Below are positions 10,330 to 20,807 of a stretch of 64,000 nt of DNA, piece by piece (the stretch's first letter is position 1; every line of letters starts with the position of its first letter). The notes below the pieces were generated by a model. The model worked only from the letters and a program-made list of their open reading frames with translations. It did not search any database and was not told where the DNA came from. The position numbers were made by a program, and so were the translations under genes. The DNA comes from Jiulongibacter sp. (lineage in GTDB: Bacteria; Bacteroidota; Bacteroidia; Cytophagales; Spirosomataceae), in contig JAHEBN010000002.1 in the NCBI GenBank assembly GCA_024645245.1, positions 22,618 to 86,617 on the forward strand, written 5' to 3'.

Positions 10330-11955
10330 TTACTTTTTCACAATAATAAACTCCACCCTTCTGTTTTTGGCCTGGCCTTCGGTGGTGTTATTGGGTGCTA
10401 TGGGTTTGCTTTCGCCAAAGCCTACACTTTGTACCCTCTTGATATCTATGGCTTTTGAAACCATATAATCCCTAACCGAGTTTGCCCGCTCCTGCGACAG
10501 TTTTAAGTTCGCTTCTGCCGTACCCACATTATCGGTATGCCCCCTTACTTCAATAATCATATTGGGGTTTAACTTCATTACATCAATAAGTCTGTTTAGT
10601 TCTGGAAAAGATTCTTCTTCCAGCGTAGCCTTTCCGAATTGGAAGAAAATATTGCTAAGAGGAACTGAAACACCAGCCTGAATAGGAGCCAGTTGCAGGT
10701 CTTCGCCTTTTATATCTTTAAATTCTCCAATATTGGTCAAATCTATGGTTTTCCCGATAGCAATAAAGTCCTTAGCTTCGGCCCTAACGGTATATCGGCT
10801 ACCATAAGGAAGTACAATTTTATATTCACCTGTAGTTGGATTGGTATTAGCCACACCAATTTCTTCCCCTTCGGGAAATGTTTCATAAATAATTCGTGCC
10901 TCAATGGGTCTTCCGGATTTTGTATCCAACACTTTCCCACTTAGCATCACCACGGGATTGGGGTTGGTTAAATCTTCCGGTTTGTCGGTTTCTGCTTTTG
11001 GTTTATTTGTTTGGGCAACATCCGCTCCGGGCAAAGAAGCCACCACCGGTTCTTTTGTATTATTTTCTCTTAGTTTAAATCGGATTATATCTCCTTTTCC
11101 TAAAGTATTATTACGAGTGGTTAAATAGGCATATTCACCTGTAGCTGTTACCGAATAGTAAAAATCATCTTCTTTTGAATTAATTTTATCTCCCAGATTT
11201 ACCGGTTTCGACCAGCTATTCCAGCCTTTACCTTTTCTTTTGCTCACCCAGATGTCTATACCACCTATGCCACCTTTTCGGTCCGAGGCAAAATAGAGGG
11301 TGGTATTATCTGAGGCCAAAAAAGGTGTGGATTCTATATCGCCGGAGTTAATATCCGGGCCTAAACTTTCTGGTTTCGACCATTTTCCAGCTTTATCGAG
11401 CAGACTTACATAAAGATCGTCTTCTTTTCCGTTTTTCTTTTCTGAAAAAGACATAATTAAAACTTTCCCATTATTGGAAAGGTATGCCGAAAGAAATTGC
11501 CCTTTGCACATCGCGTCCAGTTTCGGAATATCCAGTTTTTCGGGCTGTGTCCATCCCGTTTTTGTTTTACTACAGATAGAAATTCCGACTTCATTTTGTT
11601 TTCGACCGTTTGCAAATACACCACGTATGAGGGCTTTATTACCATCGGGCGTTATACTAAAAAGATCATTGAATTTATCTTTATTAATCGTATTGGGCAT
11701 TTTTCTGGCAACCGACCACCGGCCATCGGAGCGATAATCTGAAAACCAAACGTCAATACTGCCATTTTTGCCAAAATTATTGGAAGGGTGGCTTTCTCGC
11801 ACAAAAAAAAGAGTCTCTCCATCCGGGGAAATCAGGGGGTGAATTTCATTATACTCAGTATTGATAGCAGATCCAAGCTTTTCCAGCGTTTGCGAAAAAG
11901 TTGATTTTGTGGATATTATTCCCAAAAGCAGAGCCAAAACTATTTTTCCTCTCAT
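10330..11955 (-). CDS. OmpA-family envelope protein with PD40 repeats
   Basis: A 541-residue exported protein. ATG 11955 is chosen because it gives a clean signal peptide (MRGKIVLALLLGIISTKSTFSQ). Residues ~25-300 form a TolB-like propeller made of PD40 repeats (ISPDGETLFFVRE, SDRKGGIGGIDIWVSK). Then comes a carboxypeptidase-regulatory-like beta sandwich (LSGKVLDTKSGRPIEARI). The C terminus is an OmpA peptidoglycan-binding domain (EVRGHTDNVG, LSQERANSV, GFGESKP, NRRVEFII). It probably tethers the outer membrane to peptidoglycan. The same architecture occurs in gliding/type IX secretion-associated proteins, but nothing nearby ties this copy to that system. It stands as a single gene. Confidence 0.92.
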   Translation of the reverse strand: MRGKIVLALLLGIISTKSTFSQTLEKLGSAINTEYNEIHPLISPDGETLFFVRESHPSNNFGKNGSIDVWFSDYRSDGRWSVARKMPNTINKDKFNDLFSITPDGNKALIRGVFANGRKQNEVGISICSKTKTGWTQPEKLDIPKLDAMCKGQFLSAYLSNNGKVLIMSFSEKKNGKEDDLYVSLLDKAGKWSKPESLGPDINSGDIESTPFLASDNTTLYFASDRKGGIGGIDIWVSKRKGKGWNSWSKPVNLGDKINSKEDDFYYSVTATGEYAYLTTRNNTLGKGDIIRFKLRENNTKEPVVASLPGADVAQTNKPKAETDKPEDLTNPNPVVMLSGKVLDTKSGRPIEARIIYETFPEGEEIGVANTNPTTGEYKIVLPYGSRYTVRAEAKDFIAIGKTIDLTNIGEFKDIKGEDLQLAPIQAGVSVPLSNIFFQFGKATLEEESFPELNRLIDVMKLNPNMIIEVRGHTDNVGTAEANLKLSQERANSVRDYMVSKAIDIKRVQSVGFGESKPIAPNNTTEGQAKNRRVEFIIVKK

Positions 11956-12059
11956 AAGGTGTATTTGGTACAAAAGATAAATTCTTTAACGAATCTCGTC
12001 CAACTTAAATTATAAAGCAGATGTATCGTGCCGAATTTAAGTCAAACTTTTTGCCAAAA

Positions 12060-13085
12060 CTAATGAGAATAAGATTTTACTGTGTCGATAAAGCACCTTA
12101 CACTATCTGGATTGGTATCAGGATAAACACCATGGCCCAGATTTGCTATGTGTTTGGTGCTTCCAAATTCCTTTAGCATGGTTTTGGTTTCCGATACAAT
12201 TTTTGAGAAATCACTATATAAAACGCATGGATCCATATTGCCTTGCAAAGTTTTATTTGGAATTAGCTTTCTCGATTCTGAAATATCCATATTCCAGTCC
12301 AGCCCAACCACATCACAATTAAGTTTCCCAATTTCTTCCCGGGCGAAGAATGCTCCTTTGGCAAAAATGGTTTTGGGAGCTTCATCTATGGCATCTACTA
12401 TTTTTTTCAAATAGGGCAGGGAAAAATCGCGGTATTGCTGAGGGGAAAGTATTCCTGCCCAACTATCAAAGATTTGAACCAAATCGGCACCGTGTTTAAT
12501 CTGAGCTTTTAAATACAAAATTGTATTTTCGGTGATTTTATCTAAAAGCAAATGAGCCAGTTCCGGATGTTGAAACATCATTTTCTTGGCTTTGGAGAAG
12601 GTTTTTGAACCTTTCCCTTCTATCATATAACAGAAAATAGTAAATGGTGCTCCGGCAAATCCTATAAGAGGTACACGCCCCGCCAATTCTTTTTTTACAA
12701 TATCGATAGCTTCCAGTACATAGCTCAATTGGTCTTCCGGATCGGCAAGTACCAGTTTCAGAATATCGTCTTTAGTTTCAATTACTTTTGGAAAAACAGG
12801 TCCTTTAGCTTCCACCATTTCATAGGGCAGGCCCATGGCTTCCGGTATGACCAGAATATCAGAAAATATAATTGCCGCATCCACGCCCAGAATATCCACC
12901 GGTTGTATGGTGACTTCTGCTGCCAATTCCGGAGTTTTGGCGAGAGTGATAAAATTTCCGGCTTTCTCACGTACTTCGCGATACTCTTTTAATATTCTAC
13001 CCGCCTGACGCATAAGCCATACGGGAGTTCTTTCTGTTTTTTCGCCTCTGGCAGCTCTAAGAAAAAGGTCGTTTTTTATTTCCAT
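12060..13085 (-). CDS. hemE: Uroporphyrinogen decarboxylase
   Basis: Decarboxylates uroporphyrinogen III to coproporphyrinogen III in cytoplasmic heme synthesis. The 341-residue length is standard. The N-terminal signature [12 protein letters not shown] carries the substrate-binding arginines, and the conserved block [20 protein letters not shown] is intact, as is the closing [14 protein letters not shown]. Start ATG at 13085; a TAGTTTTG box (13090-13097, minus strand) sits immediately upstream, too close to leave a long leader and without a -33 element. The product supplies heme for the c- and a-type cytochromes encoded further along. Confidence 0.97.
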   Translation of the reverse strand: MEIKNDLFLRAARGEKTERTPVWLMRQAGRILKEYREVREKAGNFITLAKTPELAAEVTIQPVDILGVDAAIIFSDILVIPEAMGLPYEMVEAKGPVFPKVIETKDDILKLVLADPEDQLSYVLEAIDIVKKELAGRVPLIGFAGAPFTIFCYMIEGKGSKTFSKAKKMMFQHPELAHLLLDKITENTILYLKAQIKHGADLVQIFDSWAGILSPQQYRDFSLPYLKKIVDAIDEAPKTIFAKGAFFAREEIGKLNCDVVGLDWNMDISESRKLIPNKTLQGNMDPCVLYSDFSKIVSETKTMLKEFGSTKHIANLGHGVYPDTNPDSVRCFIDTVKSYSH

Positions 13086-13132
13086 CTTGCAAAACTAACG
13101 TCAAAAAATGGATATGGGATTATCTTAAAAAT

Positions 13133-13164
13133 AAAAAAGCCGATTGAATCTTTCAACCGGCCTT
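13133..13164 (-). terminator. Intrinsic terminator after the thioredoxin gene
   Basis: On the minus strand a ten-base-pair stem GCCGGTTGAA / TTCAATCGGC (one G-T pair, four-base loop) is followed by six T. It lies 24 bases past the stop of the thioredoxin-like gene and just before hemE. Confidence 0.85.
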
Positions 13165-13187
13165 TAAGAACTGTTTTTACTAATATT

Positions 13188-13661
13188 TTATTTACCAAAA
13201 GCAATATTATTTTCCGTTAGATTAGGATAAAGATTGTTTTCAGATTGTATTTTTTTTAATTCAATTTGTAAATAATTTGGAGGATAAAATCCTTTTAATT
13301 GTTCTTTTTTGTTTCCCCTTTTATCGGCAATCAATAAAGAAGGGAAAGCATCCACATCGTATTTTTCCGCAATTTCCATCCCATCGAAAGTATCAATATT
13401 GATGCGATAAACCAGAAAATTTGAATTTACATAAGTCGCAAGTCCGCTATTATTAAATGTTTCGGAATCCATTTTTTTACATGGGCCACACCACGATGCC
13501 CAAAAATCTAGTAGTACAGGTTTATCCTGTTTTCGAGCTTCTCGTAGGAAGTTATCAAACGATCCTTCATAGAAATTCACATTCGCATTATCTTTTGGCT
13601 GTATTACAAAAGAAAACAGCGAAGCAGATAAGATGATAAGAGTTAAAATTTTAGATTTCAT
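13188..13661 (-). CDS. Exported thioredoxin-like protein
   Basis: A 157-residue protein. The ATG at 13661 gives a signal peptide (MKSKILTLIILSASLFSFV); the more upstream in-frame start would only add a charged stretch. The mature part is one thioredoxin fold with active site WCGPCKK in DFWASWCGPCKK, a TlpA/DsbE-like arrangement, and the cis-Pro region AFPSLLI. It probably reduces or isomerises disulfides in the periplasm, with DsbD (7417-9471) a plausible electron donor. It is a single gene with its own terminator. Confidence 0.88.
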   Translation of the reverse strand: MKSKILTLIILSASLFSFVIQPKDNANVNFYEGSFDNFLREARKQDKPVLLDFWASWCGPCKKMDSETFNNSGLATYVNSNFLVYRINIDTFDGMEIAEKYDVDAFPSLLIADKRGNKKEQLKGFYPPNYLQIELKKIQSENNLYPNLTENNIAFGK

Positions 13662-13914
13662 TTTTTTAGCACTTTTATGGGTATTACGATACAAATATGT
13701 CCAAAATCGTGCCAATATGCAAATATCACATTATAAGTGAAGTACAGTGTTAATTTATCCCTTAAATAATATAATGAGATGGAAATTTAAAAAAAAACTT
13801 AACCATCTTATGAAAGATGATTCTGCATGAAATGTTGTGTGCGGATTTAGAGAGTGGCAAAGTTAACATCTGTCAAGTTATTGCCACTTGATCTAAATCA
13901 ATTTCGTATTTTTT

Positions 13915-14500
13915 TTATCCTTTTGCCGAATTAGCCCTAACCCGGCTTAATGTCTCTGGTGTAGGCCCAAGAAAGGAAGCAATGTATTTCAACGGAGCCC
14001 GCTGATAAATTTCAGGAAATTTTTCAAGGAAGAGATCATGTCGGTCTTTGGCACTCATCATTCTGAGAGATCGCACGCGTTCGTCGTACATGACCAGATA
14101 GGATTCGGTAAGTAACTTGCCTATATAATTGGCCTAAGGAAATTTGTTGTAAATCCTTTGTATTCCTGATTAGGTAATAGATGTCATCTCAGATTCTTCT
14201 AAAATCTTAACTTCTTCAACAGAGGGTGATTGAGCAATAAAGCTATGTGGAATATAAACAAAATTAAACTCATTAATAATTCAGGATGTAACTTCAGTGC
14301 TACTCTTTCCTTCAGTTTTATAATAATAAGAACGTACCATCCCTTTTTAGATGAAAAATAACTTATCGTTTATTTTGTTCCGCTTTATTATTTTTTCTCC
14401 AACTTTGAAATAATGTTTTTCCAATTCACTTAGAATTTCCATCAATTTCTTCAGAAATTGGATAAATGGCCTTAACAGCACCGATAAAAAAGTCAAACAT
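13915..14500 (-). pseudogene. Decayed Crp/Fnr-family transcription regulator
   Basis: Read on the minus strand from ATG 14500 (MFDFFIGAVKAIYPISEE), the sequence follows the Bacteroidetes Crp/Fnr family: a cyclic-nucleotide-binding-like domain, then the C-terminal signature YDERVRSLRMMSAKDRHD and IYQRAPLKYIASFLGPTPE. The gene is broken by an extra base near 14446 and four in-frame stops: TAA 14347-14349 (where a Glu is usual), TGA 14281-14283 (usual Trp), TAA 14170-14172 (usual Tyr) and TAG 14134-14136 (usual Glu). Intact relatives are about 190 residues long. No full-length product can be made without readthrough plus frameshifting. Confidence 0.85.
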
Positions 14501-14664
14501 GTATTATTAAATTAAATGGAAAATTGACCTACATCAATTAATTCATGAAATTATTAATTAATTTGGAATAAAGCTGAAATTACCTGGCCAAAATCATTTG
14601 GAATAATTAACAAATGCAACCATTACTGTTTCAAAATGCATCTATATAATGAAATTTACTTCTA

Positions 14665-15231
14665 ATGACTAAAGTTGTCTCCTTGTTTGTTGAAGAATAT
14701 GAACTTGCCCGTGCCATAAAACAAGGTGATCAAAAAGCTTTGAAGTTTTTTTATGAAAAATATTCTGGAAAAATGCTGGCAATATGTATGAGATATTTAT
14801 CGGATAGAATGCTTGCTGAAGATGTGATGATAGAGGCATTTATGAAAATATTTGATAAAATCGGGCAGTTTAGTTTTCAGGGTAGTTTTGAAGGTTGGGT
14901 AAAGCGAATAATGGTTAACGAATCTTTGATGAAACTCAGATCAATGAAAATGTTAGAACTTGATATTGAATCACAAAATATTCAGCTTCCAAGCACATCA
15001 ATGAATGATTCGTTGGCGGAAAAGGAAATATTAGCTATGATAATGGACTTACCGGCAGGTTATCGCACGGTTTTTAATTTATATGCTATTGAAGGTTTTT
15101 CTCATGCCGAGATTGCAGAAAAGCTAGGGATAAGTGAAGGTACATCTAAATCCCAACTTAGCAGGGCCAGGGCGATTTTGCAAAGTAGAATTAATGAAAG
15201 TGAAAAAGGAATCAAACAAAATTTTGATTAA
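14665..15231 (+). CDS. ECF RNA polymerase sigma factor
   Basis: A 188-residue extracytoplasmic-function sigma factor with region 2 (about residues 25-75, ending MIEAFMKIFDKIGQF, -10 recognition) and region 4 (about 130-180, helix-turn-helix FSHAEIAEKLGISEGTSKSQLSRAR, -35 recognition). It directs RNA polymerase to a small regulon. The start at ATG 14665 gives the normal length. The stop codon directly abuts the ATG of the next gene, so the pair is co-translated. The cue is unknown; the two following genes are the obvious candidates for control and output. Confidence 0.93.
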   Translation: MTKVVSLFVEEYELARAIKQGDQKALKFFYEKYSGKMLAICMRYLSDRMLAEDVMIEAFMKIFDKIGQFSFQGSFEGWVKRIMVNESLMKLRSMKMLELDIESQNIQLPSTSMNDSLAEKEILAMIMDLPAGYRTVFNLYAIEGFSHAEIAEKLGISEGTSKSQLSRARAILQSRINESEKGIKQNFD

Positions 15232-16158
15232 ATGAACCGGGAAATGAACAAGAATAATGTGGATAGATTTTTCGCATCAGGTTTAAGTAATCTGGAAGTA
15301 TCTCCTTCCTCCAATACTGATGCAAGGTTTAATGCTCTTTTAGAAAAAAGGAAGTCGGGCCGCGGTGCAATTATTAATTTTGTAAGATATTTTTCTGCGG
15401 CAGCCTCGGTAATTTTTGTTTTTGGTATGGGGTTTTATTTTCACCAGGCAAATAACAATTCTAAGACTTTAAATGTGGCCTCGGTTTCTGATAATTTGAA
15501 TTTACCAAAACCTTTGGAAAATGAATCGGAAGTATTAAACTCTATTAAAGAAGAACAGATCATTGCATTAAATTCTAAACAATCATTTGTTGACAATTCT
15601 GCAAATAAAAAACTTCCAGTAATATCAAAGGGTAATGTTCTTTCTCCGCATAATGATATTAGTCCAGAATCTCTTAAAACAGAATCTGCTTTACCCGCCA
15701 AAAAAGCTTCTGGCGTTTATGAAACAGACGAGCAGATTCCTGACGGCCTTACTTTAGCATTACAAAATGCAGAAACCAAAAGAAATCAAAGGATACGTGA
15801 GGATAAAGAAGATAGGCTGTTTAGAAAAGATGTAGGGGAAACATTAATTGTGATTTCTTCGGAAAAAAACCCAAATGAAGAACGAATTCATTTACCTGAA
15901 TTAAATGAAGATTCGCCGATTACTTTAACAGAAGCACGAGCACTTGGGGAAATTAAAAAAGAAAATAATAAAGGAGTTTTGGCTAAAGTATTTTATCAGA
16001 TAAGGAGCCTGAAACATGGGGAGAAACCTGATAGGGACTTTTCTGAGTCCGTTTCCAGAAATACATTGCATTTTTCCGATGATGGTTTTATCGGTAATGA
16101 GGCGAAAGAAATGAAGGAAAGGTTTAATTGGATTAAAGATAAGATTTCTAAAAATTGA
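15232..16158 (+). CDS. Single-span membrane protein, anti-sigma-like by position
   Basis: A 308-residue protein with a ~50-residue cytoplasmic N terminus, one membrane helix at about residues 52-70 (FSAAASVIFVFGMGFYFH) and a long, polar, low-complexity C-terminal region outside the membrane. The topology and its place immediately after an ECF sigma gene (0 bases) match anti-sigma factors of Bacteroidetes, but no zinc anti-sigma motif (HxxxCxxC) or FecR domain is seen, so this role is inferred from context. The basic end (RFNWIKDKISKN) and repeated Glu/Lys stretches are unremarkable. No close family recognised. Confidence 0.6.
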   Translation: MNREMNKNNVDRFFASGLSNLEVSPSSNTDARFNALLEKRKSGRGAIINFVRYFSAAASVIFVFGMGFYFHQANNNSKTLNVASVSDNLNLPKPLENESEVLNSIKEEQIIALNSKQSFVDNSANKKLPVISKGNVLSPHNDISPESLKTESALPAKKASGVYETDEQIPDGLTLALQNAETKRNQRIREDKEDRLFRKDVGETLIVISSEKNPNEERIHLPELNEDSPITLTEARALGEIKKENNKGVLAKVFYQIRSLKHGEKPDRDFSESVSRNTLHFSDDGFIGNEAKEMKERFNWIKDKISKN

Positions 16159-16162
16159 ACTT

Positions 16163-17206
16163 ATGAAAGTTACATTGTTTTTGATTTTTACCATATTTTC
16201 GACTTCCTTGGGCTTTGCCAACTACCTCGCAGATACCACTATAGTGGAGTTTACAGACAAACAAATAAACAAAAAGATAACTGTTCATACCTCCGGAGAT
16301 AAAGAGATTGAATTGCCCTTATCATTAGACCTCAATAGTATTTTGATAAACCTTGGAATTGATTCCAATGACAGAGAAAAAACTTTAGTATTAATAAGTT
16401 CTGGATCTGGAAAAAAAGACACCATACTTTTAATAAATCGTGATGGGCAACGGATAAAAATAATTGCCAGAGATATGTTTAAAAAGGCAAATTCGGATAG
16501 TTTAAAAACTACAAATGAAGCGGATTTAAATGCATGGAACCAAAATACTCAGGGATCTTTTGAAAAAAAAGAACCTGAAAAACCTGCGATAGAAAAGCCA
16601 AAGAGATTTTTCTCTAAAAGTGATTTTGGGTTTTATTTAGGTTTAAATAATTGGACTAATTCTTCTCTTCCTAATAGTCAGAATTATAACCTTAGAACCT
16701 GGAAATCGAGATTTGTAGCTCTATCATTTAGAAAAAATGTCACATTATTATTTGGTGAAAAATCAGACCTTGCTTTTAGTTACGGGCCTGAAATTTCCTG
16801 GAATAATTTTATGTTTGAAAACAGTAATATTCCATTCGTAGTGAATAATCAGCTTACGGTAAAAAATGCCAGTTACATTACTCAAAAATCAAAATTAGTT
16901 ATACCATCTGTTAATTTTCCTGTCCTATTTAATATTGGTTTGCAAGAGAGTAAAATGAAGCTTGGAGTAGGCGCATACGCCGGATACCGGTTAGGTTCTT
17001 ATACAAAAACAAAGGACCTTGACAATAACAAGTTTAAAACTAAGGATGACTTTGGATTAAATAATTTTATCTATGGTCTTACCGGAGAATTGGGAAGAAA
17101 AAACGGACTTACAATTTTTATCCGTTATAACTTGAATGATGTATTTAAATCTGATCAAATTAATACCACTGGAATTCAAGCTTTTTCATTTGGTTTAAGA
17201 ATTTAA
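16163..17206 (+). CDS. Probable outer-membrane beta-barrel protein
   Basis: A 347-residue exported protein (signal peptide MKVTLFLIFTIFSTSLGFA) starting four bases after the previous gene. After an N-terminal periplasmic stretch and a charged linker (about residues 120-150), the C-terminal ~190 residues show alternating strands with the pattern of Bacteroidetes outer-membrane barrel families (FGFYLGLNNWTNSSL, GVGAYAGYRLGSYTK, FIRYNLNDVF, ending in SFGLRI). As third gene of the ECF operon it is a candidate target or sensor partner. The specific function is unknown. Confidence 0.65.
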   Translation: MKVTLFLIFTIFSTSLGFANYLADTTIVEFTDKQINKKITVHTSGDKEIELPLSLDLNSILINLGIDSNDREKTLVLISSGSGKKDTILLINRDGQRIKIIARDMFKKANSDSLKTTNEADLNAWNQNTQGSFEKKEPEKPAIEKPKRFFSKSDFGFYLGLNNWTNSSLPNSQNYNLRTWKSRFVALSFRKNVTLLFGEKSDLAFSYGPEISWNNFMFENSNIPFVVNNQLTVKNASYITQKSKLVIPSVNFPVLFNIGLQESKMKLGVGAYAGYRLGSYTKTKDLDNNKFKTKDDFGLNNFIYGLTGELGRKNGLTIFIRYNLNDVFKSDQINTTGIQAFSFGLRI

Positions 17207-17229
17207 AAGTTCAATTCGAATTGAATAAT

Positions 17230-17264
17230 AGGGTGGGATTAAATTTTTAGGCCAACCCTTTTTG
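17230..17264 (+). terminator. Intrinsic terminator after the ECF operon
   Basis: Arms AGGGTGGG (17230-17237) and CCAACCCT (17252-17259) pair with one mismatch around an AT-rich loop and are followed by T residues. A perfect 16-base palindrome, TTCAATTCGAATTGAA (17210-17225), lies between the stop codon and this hairpin. Confidence 0.6.
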
Positions 17265-17315
17265 TTTTTTTTTGAATTTTGAAATAAAATAGAATTTATT
17301 TAAATCGGGAAATTC

Positions 17316-20300
17316 TTATAATTTTTTAAATGAAATTGGGATACAAAATTCAGGGCATATTTTGAGTTTTAATCCGGCATCGATATTTAAGTTTTCAATT
17401 AATTCATGCACACTGGTATCAATCGAAATTATTTTTGATATTCCCAAATGATTGAAATCACTATTAATCATGTCTTCGCCCGGATTAATGACTTTTGTTG
17501 ATAATTCCATTGAAGTTGGGATAGTTGAATATTTTATTTTGACAACATAATTCCCGGTAGAAATACCTTCAAATAGATATTTACCATTTATATCGGTTGT
17601 GTCTTTTGCAATAATACCAGGTATTATTTGACCCAATTCATTAACGCTGCAAAGCTCCAATATTACGCCATATATACCTGTCTCATCAGTATCTTGTAAT
17701 CCGTTTTATTACCACCTAACCATACGTAGTCACCAATTTTGCCAATATCGCAATTGCTAATGGTTACGGAAACAGTATCGCTGAAACCATCATATTTGTA
17801 AATTCATATTTTCCGGCAATTGATAGGTTTTGTACTAATCCATTGATATCTGGTGCACAAGAATTCAGATTATATGGTCCAAAGCTCCAGTTTCCTCCAA
17901 CAGGGCTACCGGATAACTGAATGTTACCGGGCCCGGCAAAGAAAAATTGATCATTTCCGGCATTTGCAGGCTCTTTAACTAGAATGGTAATGGTATCAGA
18001 ACAGTTATTTATGGAATATATAAATTGGTAGAATCCTTTGATAGATAATTCACTTGCCAAATTTTCAGAATTAATCGTGGCATTAGCCGGATTTCCCGAC
18101 AATTACTGCCAAGTACCCCCGACAGGATTTGGGATTAATTGTATATTCCCCGTAGGAAGAAAGATACACATATCTGCATCTGCAGCAGGTTTGCTGATTA
18201 AAGTAATTGCGGTAGTATCCGAGCAAGCATTTAAGGTATAGATTATTTACCAGTCACGCTCAAACCAGAAACAGATCCGTTTGCGGGATTAATAGTTGCA
18301 TTAGCTGGATTACCGGTAGCTACAGACCAGACTCCCCCCGCCGGGCTTGCATTAACAGTAGCGGTAGTATGCGGCATACAGAACATTTGATCGGGTCCTG
18401 CCAGTGGTTTAGGTTTCACAATGACAGCCATCGTATCCGAACAGGTATTTAGCGAATATAAATTGATAAGTACCAGCCACACTGAGTCCTGAAGCAATTC
18501 CATTATGATTTACGCTGGCATTGGCAGGATTGACATGGGCCACAGTCCATGTACCTCCCGACGTAACCGGATTAAGGATTACGTTACCCACAGGCATACA
18601 TAAAGATAAATCTACACCTGCATCAGGTTTGAAACAAGTTAATACAACAATATCGTTGCTATAATTTGATTATGAAGGTAAACCGCTTTTGAAATTAATA
18701 ATTGCATTACTTCCAAATGGCAAAGTGTCTGAATCTATTAAATCGGAACTCCCTGAATTTGCAGAACTGAAACTAATAAAATTAATATTTGAAAGTTTGG
18801 TTTGATTTTCATTGACACTTATTATATAATCATGTTCGAAAATAATTCCACCGGCAACGTTAGCATTAGTAAAATAATATTCTACACCATTTAAAGAAAA
18901 AACCTCTCCAACTATTGAATTCCCATTCTCTGCATCTAATAACAAAATTTTAATTCCATCTATTCCGGGCTCTTCCGGGTCTTGAATGTCATTTTGATTT
19001 ATATCATGCCAGATTCGGTTTCCTATTGCATTCGGTGCGGGCGAACAGCTGGCCTTCAAATCTCAAGTACCTCCTGATTTGCCTAATGTTCCAGGCACAT
19101 TTGAATAATGTGAATATGCCCGTATCATCTTTCCATTGGTTCTATCAAAAGTACGGATACGGCTTGAATAGGTAATTTCATTCACCGGATCCATTGCCGA
19201 TGAAATAATTGAACCACTTTCGGGTAAAAGCATAACACCTCCATTGGTAATTTCATTGTGGGCAGGATTTCCGTAGTAAACCCAATAACCCGCACAACCT
19301 TGCGGAAATTGAACAGTCCAAGTCAACCATTTATCGTATTAAGGACAATCCCCTGTTGCATTTGAAGGCCCCTTAATATAGGTGAGTGGCATTGAGCAAT
19401 AAGATTCAAAGATTTCACTTTGAAGGTTTAATTTATAAATTGTTGCACTTAATTCGTTTCTGTCCTGTGAGGTTTCGGCTGTACATACAGTTCCTACATA
19501 AATATTTCCCTTATATTCTTTTAGAGCCCAAGGGGCCATATCTCCGCTTGGACAACTATTTGGAATATCATAAGATTTTACATATTGATGGATCTAGCCG
19601 GAACACCGACATGGAAACTGTAAAGCTTTTTATCGTATAAATTAATAAAAAATAAGGTTTTTTCGTCCTCAGACAGAGTTAAGCTGCCAATACCTGTTTT
19701 CCCTACATAATGAATTATCAGTGAATCTTCATTAAGAATTAATTTATTTGCAGGTAAACCAAAATGCATATCAGGTCCTGTATCTATACCCAGAGTTTTA
19801 ATATCTATCAGATTGATAAAATTATTTGTTATACCATCTATGGCATAAATACCACCAGTACCAAGTGGACTCAGAACTGGATGCCGCCTTACCAATGAAC
19901 CCAAGAGAAAAGTTTGTCCTCTTTTTTGATAAACAGTCCCCCAGGCTGTACCAATTTGTGACATTTTGGCAAGTTCGGAAGGATAAGGAGAACCATTTTG
20001 ACCGGCCACGCCACTGGCGTCGAATTGAAATTCTACTATAGCCGGGTCTAAACCAGCAGACCCTCCATCTAAAGGATCTCCATTTACATAGCACGGAGTT
20101 AATAGTTTTAAACCACTTTCAATACAATAGTCATTCGAATTCATTAGGGCCAGATTTGCCTGTGCAGAAATCCCCCCTTTGATAAATTGGGTAATTGTGC
20201 CATTTTGAACCCCCGGAATTCCTTCAGAATTATCGTCCAGATTCAAAAAATCAACTCTTGAATCAGTCCCTGGAGGTATAGTGGAAGCTGAAAATGAATA

Positions 20301-20534
20301 ATTTCCATTTTCATCCGTAAGTGTTTGAAATGTACTGCCATTTGTTTCTGTTAATTTTACGAGAATTGCAGGCACACCAATTTCATTTGATAGGTTTTGA
20401 ATACCATCACCGGTGAGGTCTTTGAATACTTTACCTGAAAGCTGTGCAAAACCAGAAGAATTACTCAGTAATTAGCAAACGATAAGCATGCTGGGATACA
20501 TGATCCGGGAATGTGAATTTTTGAACGTTTTCAT
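17316..20534 (-). pseudogene. Decayed large SdrD-like surface/adhesin protein
   Basis: On the minus strand a single protein of about 1,070 codons can be followed from ATG 20534 to the TAA at 17316. Parts in order: signal-peptide-like start; a first SdrD B-like domain (QLSGKVFKDLTGDGIQN, LTDENGNYSF); a long domain with IYKLNLQSEIFES; a second SdrD B-like domain (IGNRIWHDINQNDIQDPEEPG); four repeats of about 220 bases with WxV..NPANA; a last SdrD B-like domain (GDYVWLGGNK...LQDTDETG). The frame is broken by stops at 20472-20474, 19339-19341, 19063-19065, 18670-18672 and 18103-18105 and by frameshifts near 19585, 18465, 18245, 17790 and 17695. Intact relatives are very large exported proteins. 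No C-terminal sorting domain is evident. Confidence 0.85.
17780..18610 (-). repeat. Tandem ~220-bp coding repeats inside the decayed adhesin
   Basis: Four diverged units, each with the scheme G(G)xW(S/T)V..(N)PANA(T/S)(I/V)N, then a SGLSV.G.Y(Q/E)FIYSLN.CSDT block and (K)P.A.AG.DQ. The most C-terminal unit is the most diverged (NLNSCAPDIN in place of NPANATIN). They resemble SprB/PKD-like repeats of Bacteroidetes adhesins. Both frameshifts and stops fall within the array. Confidence 0.7.
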
Positions 20535-20725
20535 TTTTGTAGGAAAGCTTTTAATACTTCACTTTTTTTAATGAAGTATACCTTGTTAGATTCAAACGCT
20601 TTACCAAGAGCTTAAGTAAAAAGTACCGTTTGGTAGGTTTTTGAGTGTATTTGGATGTTTTAATAAGCTTTTTGGTGGTCATTTAGTAGGGTGAAAATAT
20701 TTCTTAATTATTTTCTAGACAGAAT

Positions 20726-20756
20726 TTTGTCAAACAAAAAAAAGGCTATACTTTTG
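20726..20756 (+). promoter_or_regulatory. Bacteroidetes-type promoter for the tRNA-tuf unit
   Basis: TTTG (20726-20729), a 19-base spacer, then TACTTTTG (20749-20756). This is an exact match to the -33/-7 consensus of the Bacteroidetes primary sigma factor. Transcription would begin near 20763, about 45 bases before tRNA-Tyr. Confidence 0.85.
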
Positions 20757-20807
20757 CAACTCCTTTTGAAAAGGGGTTGTTCTTTGTAATAAAAATTGTA
20801 GAGTTAA

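Noticed and set aside
17780..18610. CRISPR array
   Set aside because: The repeats are about 220 bases, diverged, and code for protein repeats; there are no short exact direct repeats or spacers, and no cas genes.
13915..20534. Stop codon reassignment or programmed readthrough to explain the stops in the broken genes
   Set aside because: All three stop codons occur, they replace different residues, frameshifts are present too, and core genes end normally with TAA or TGA.
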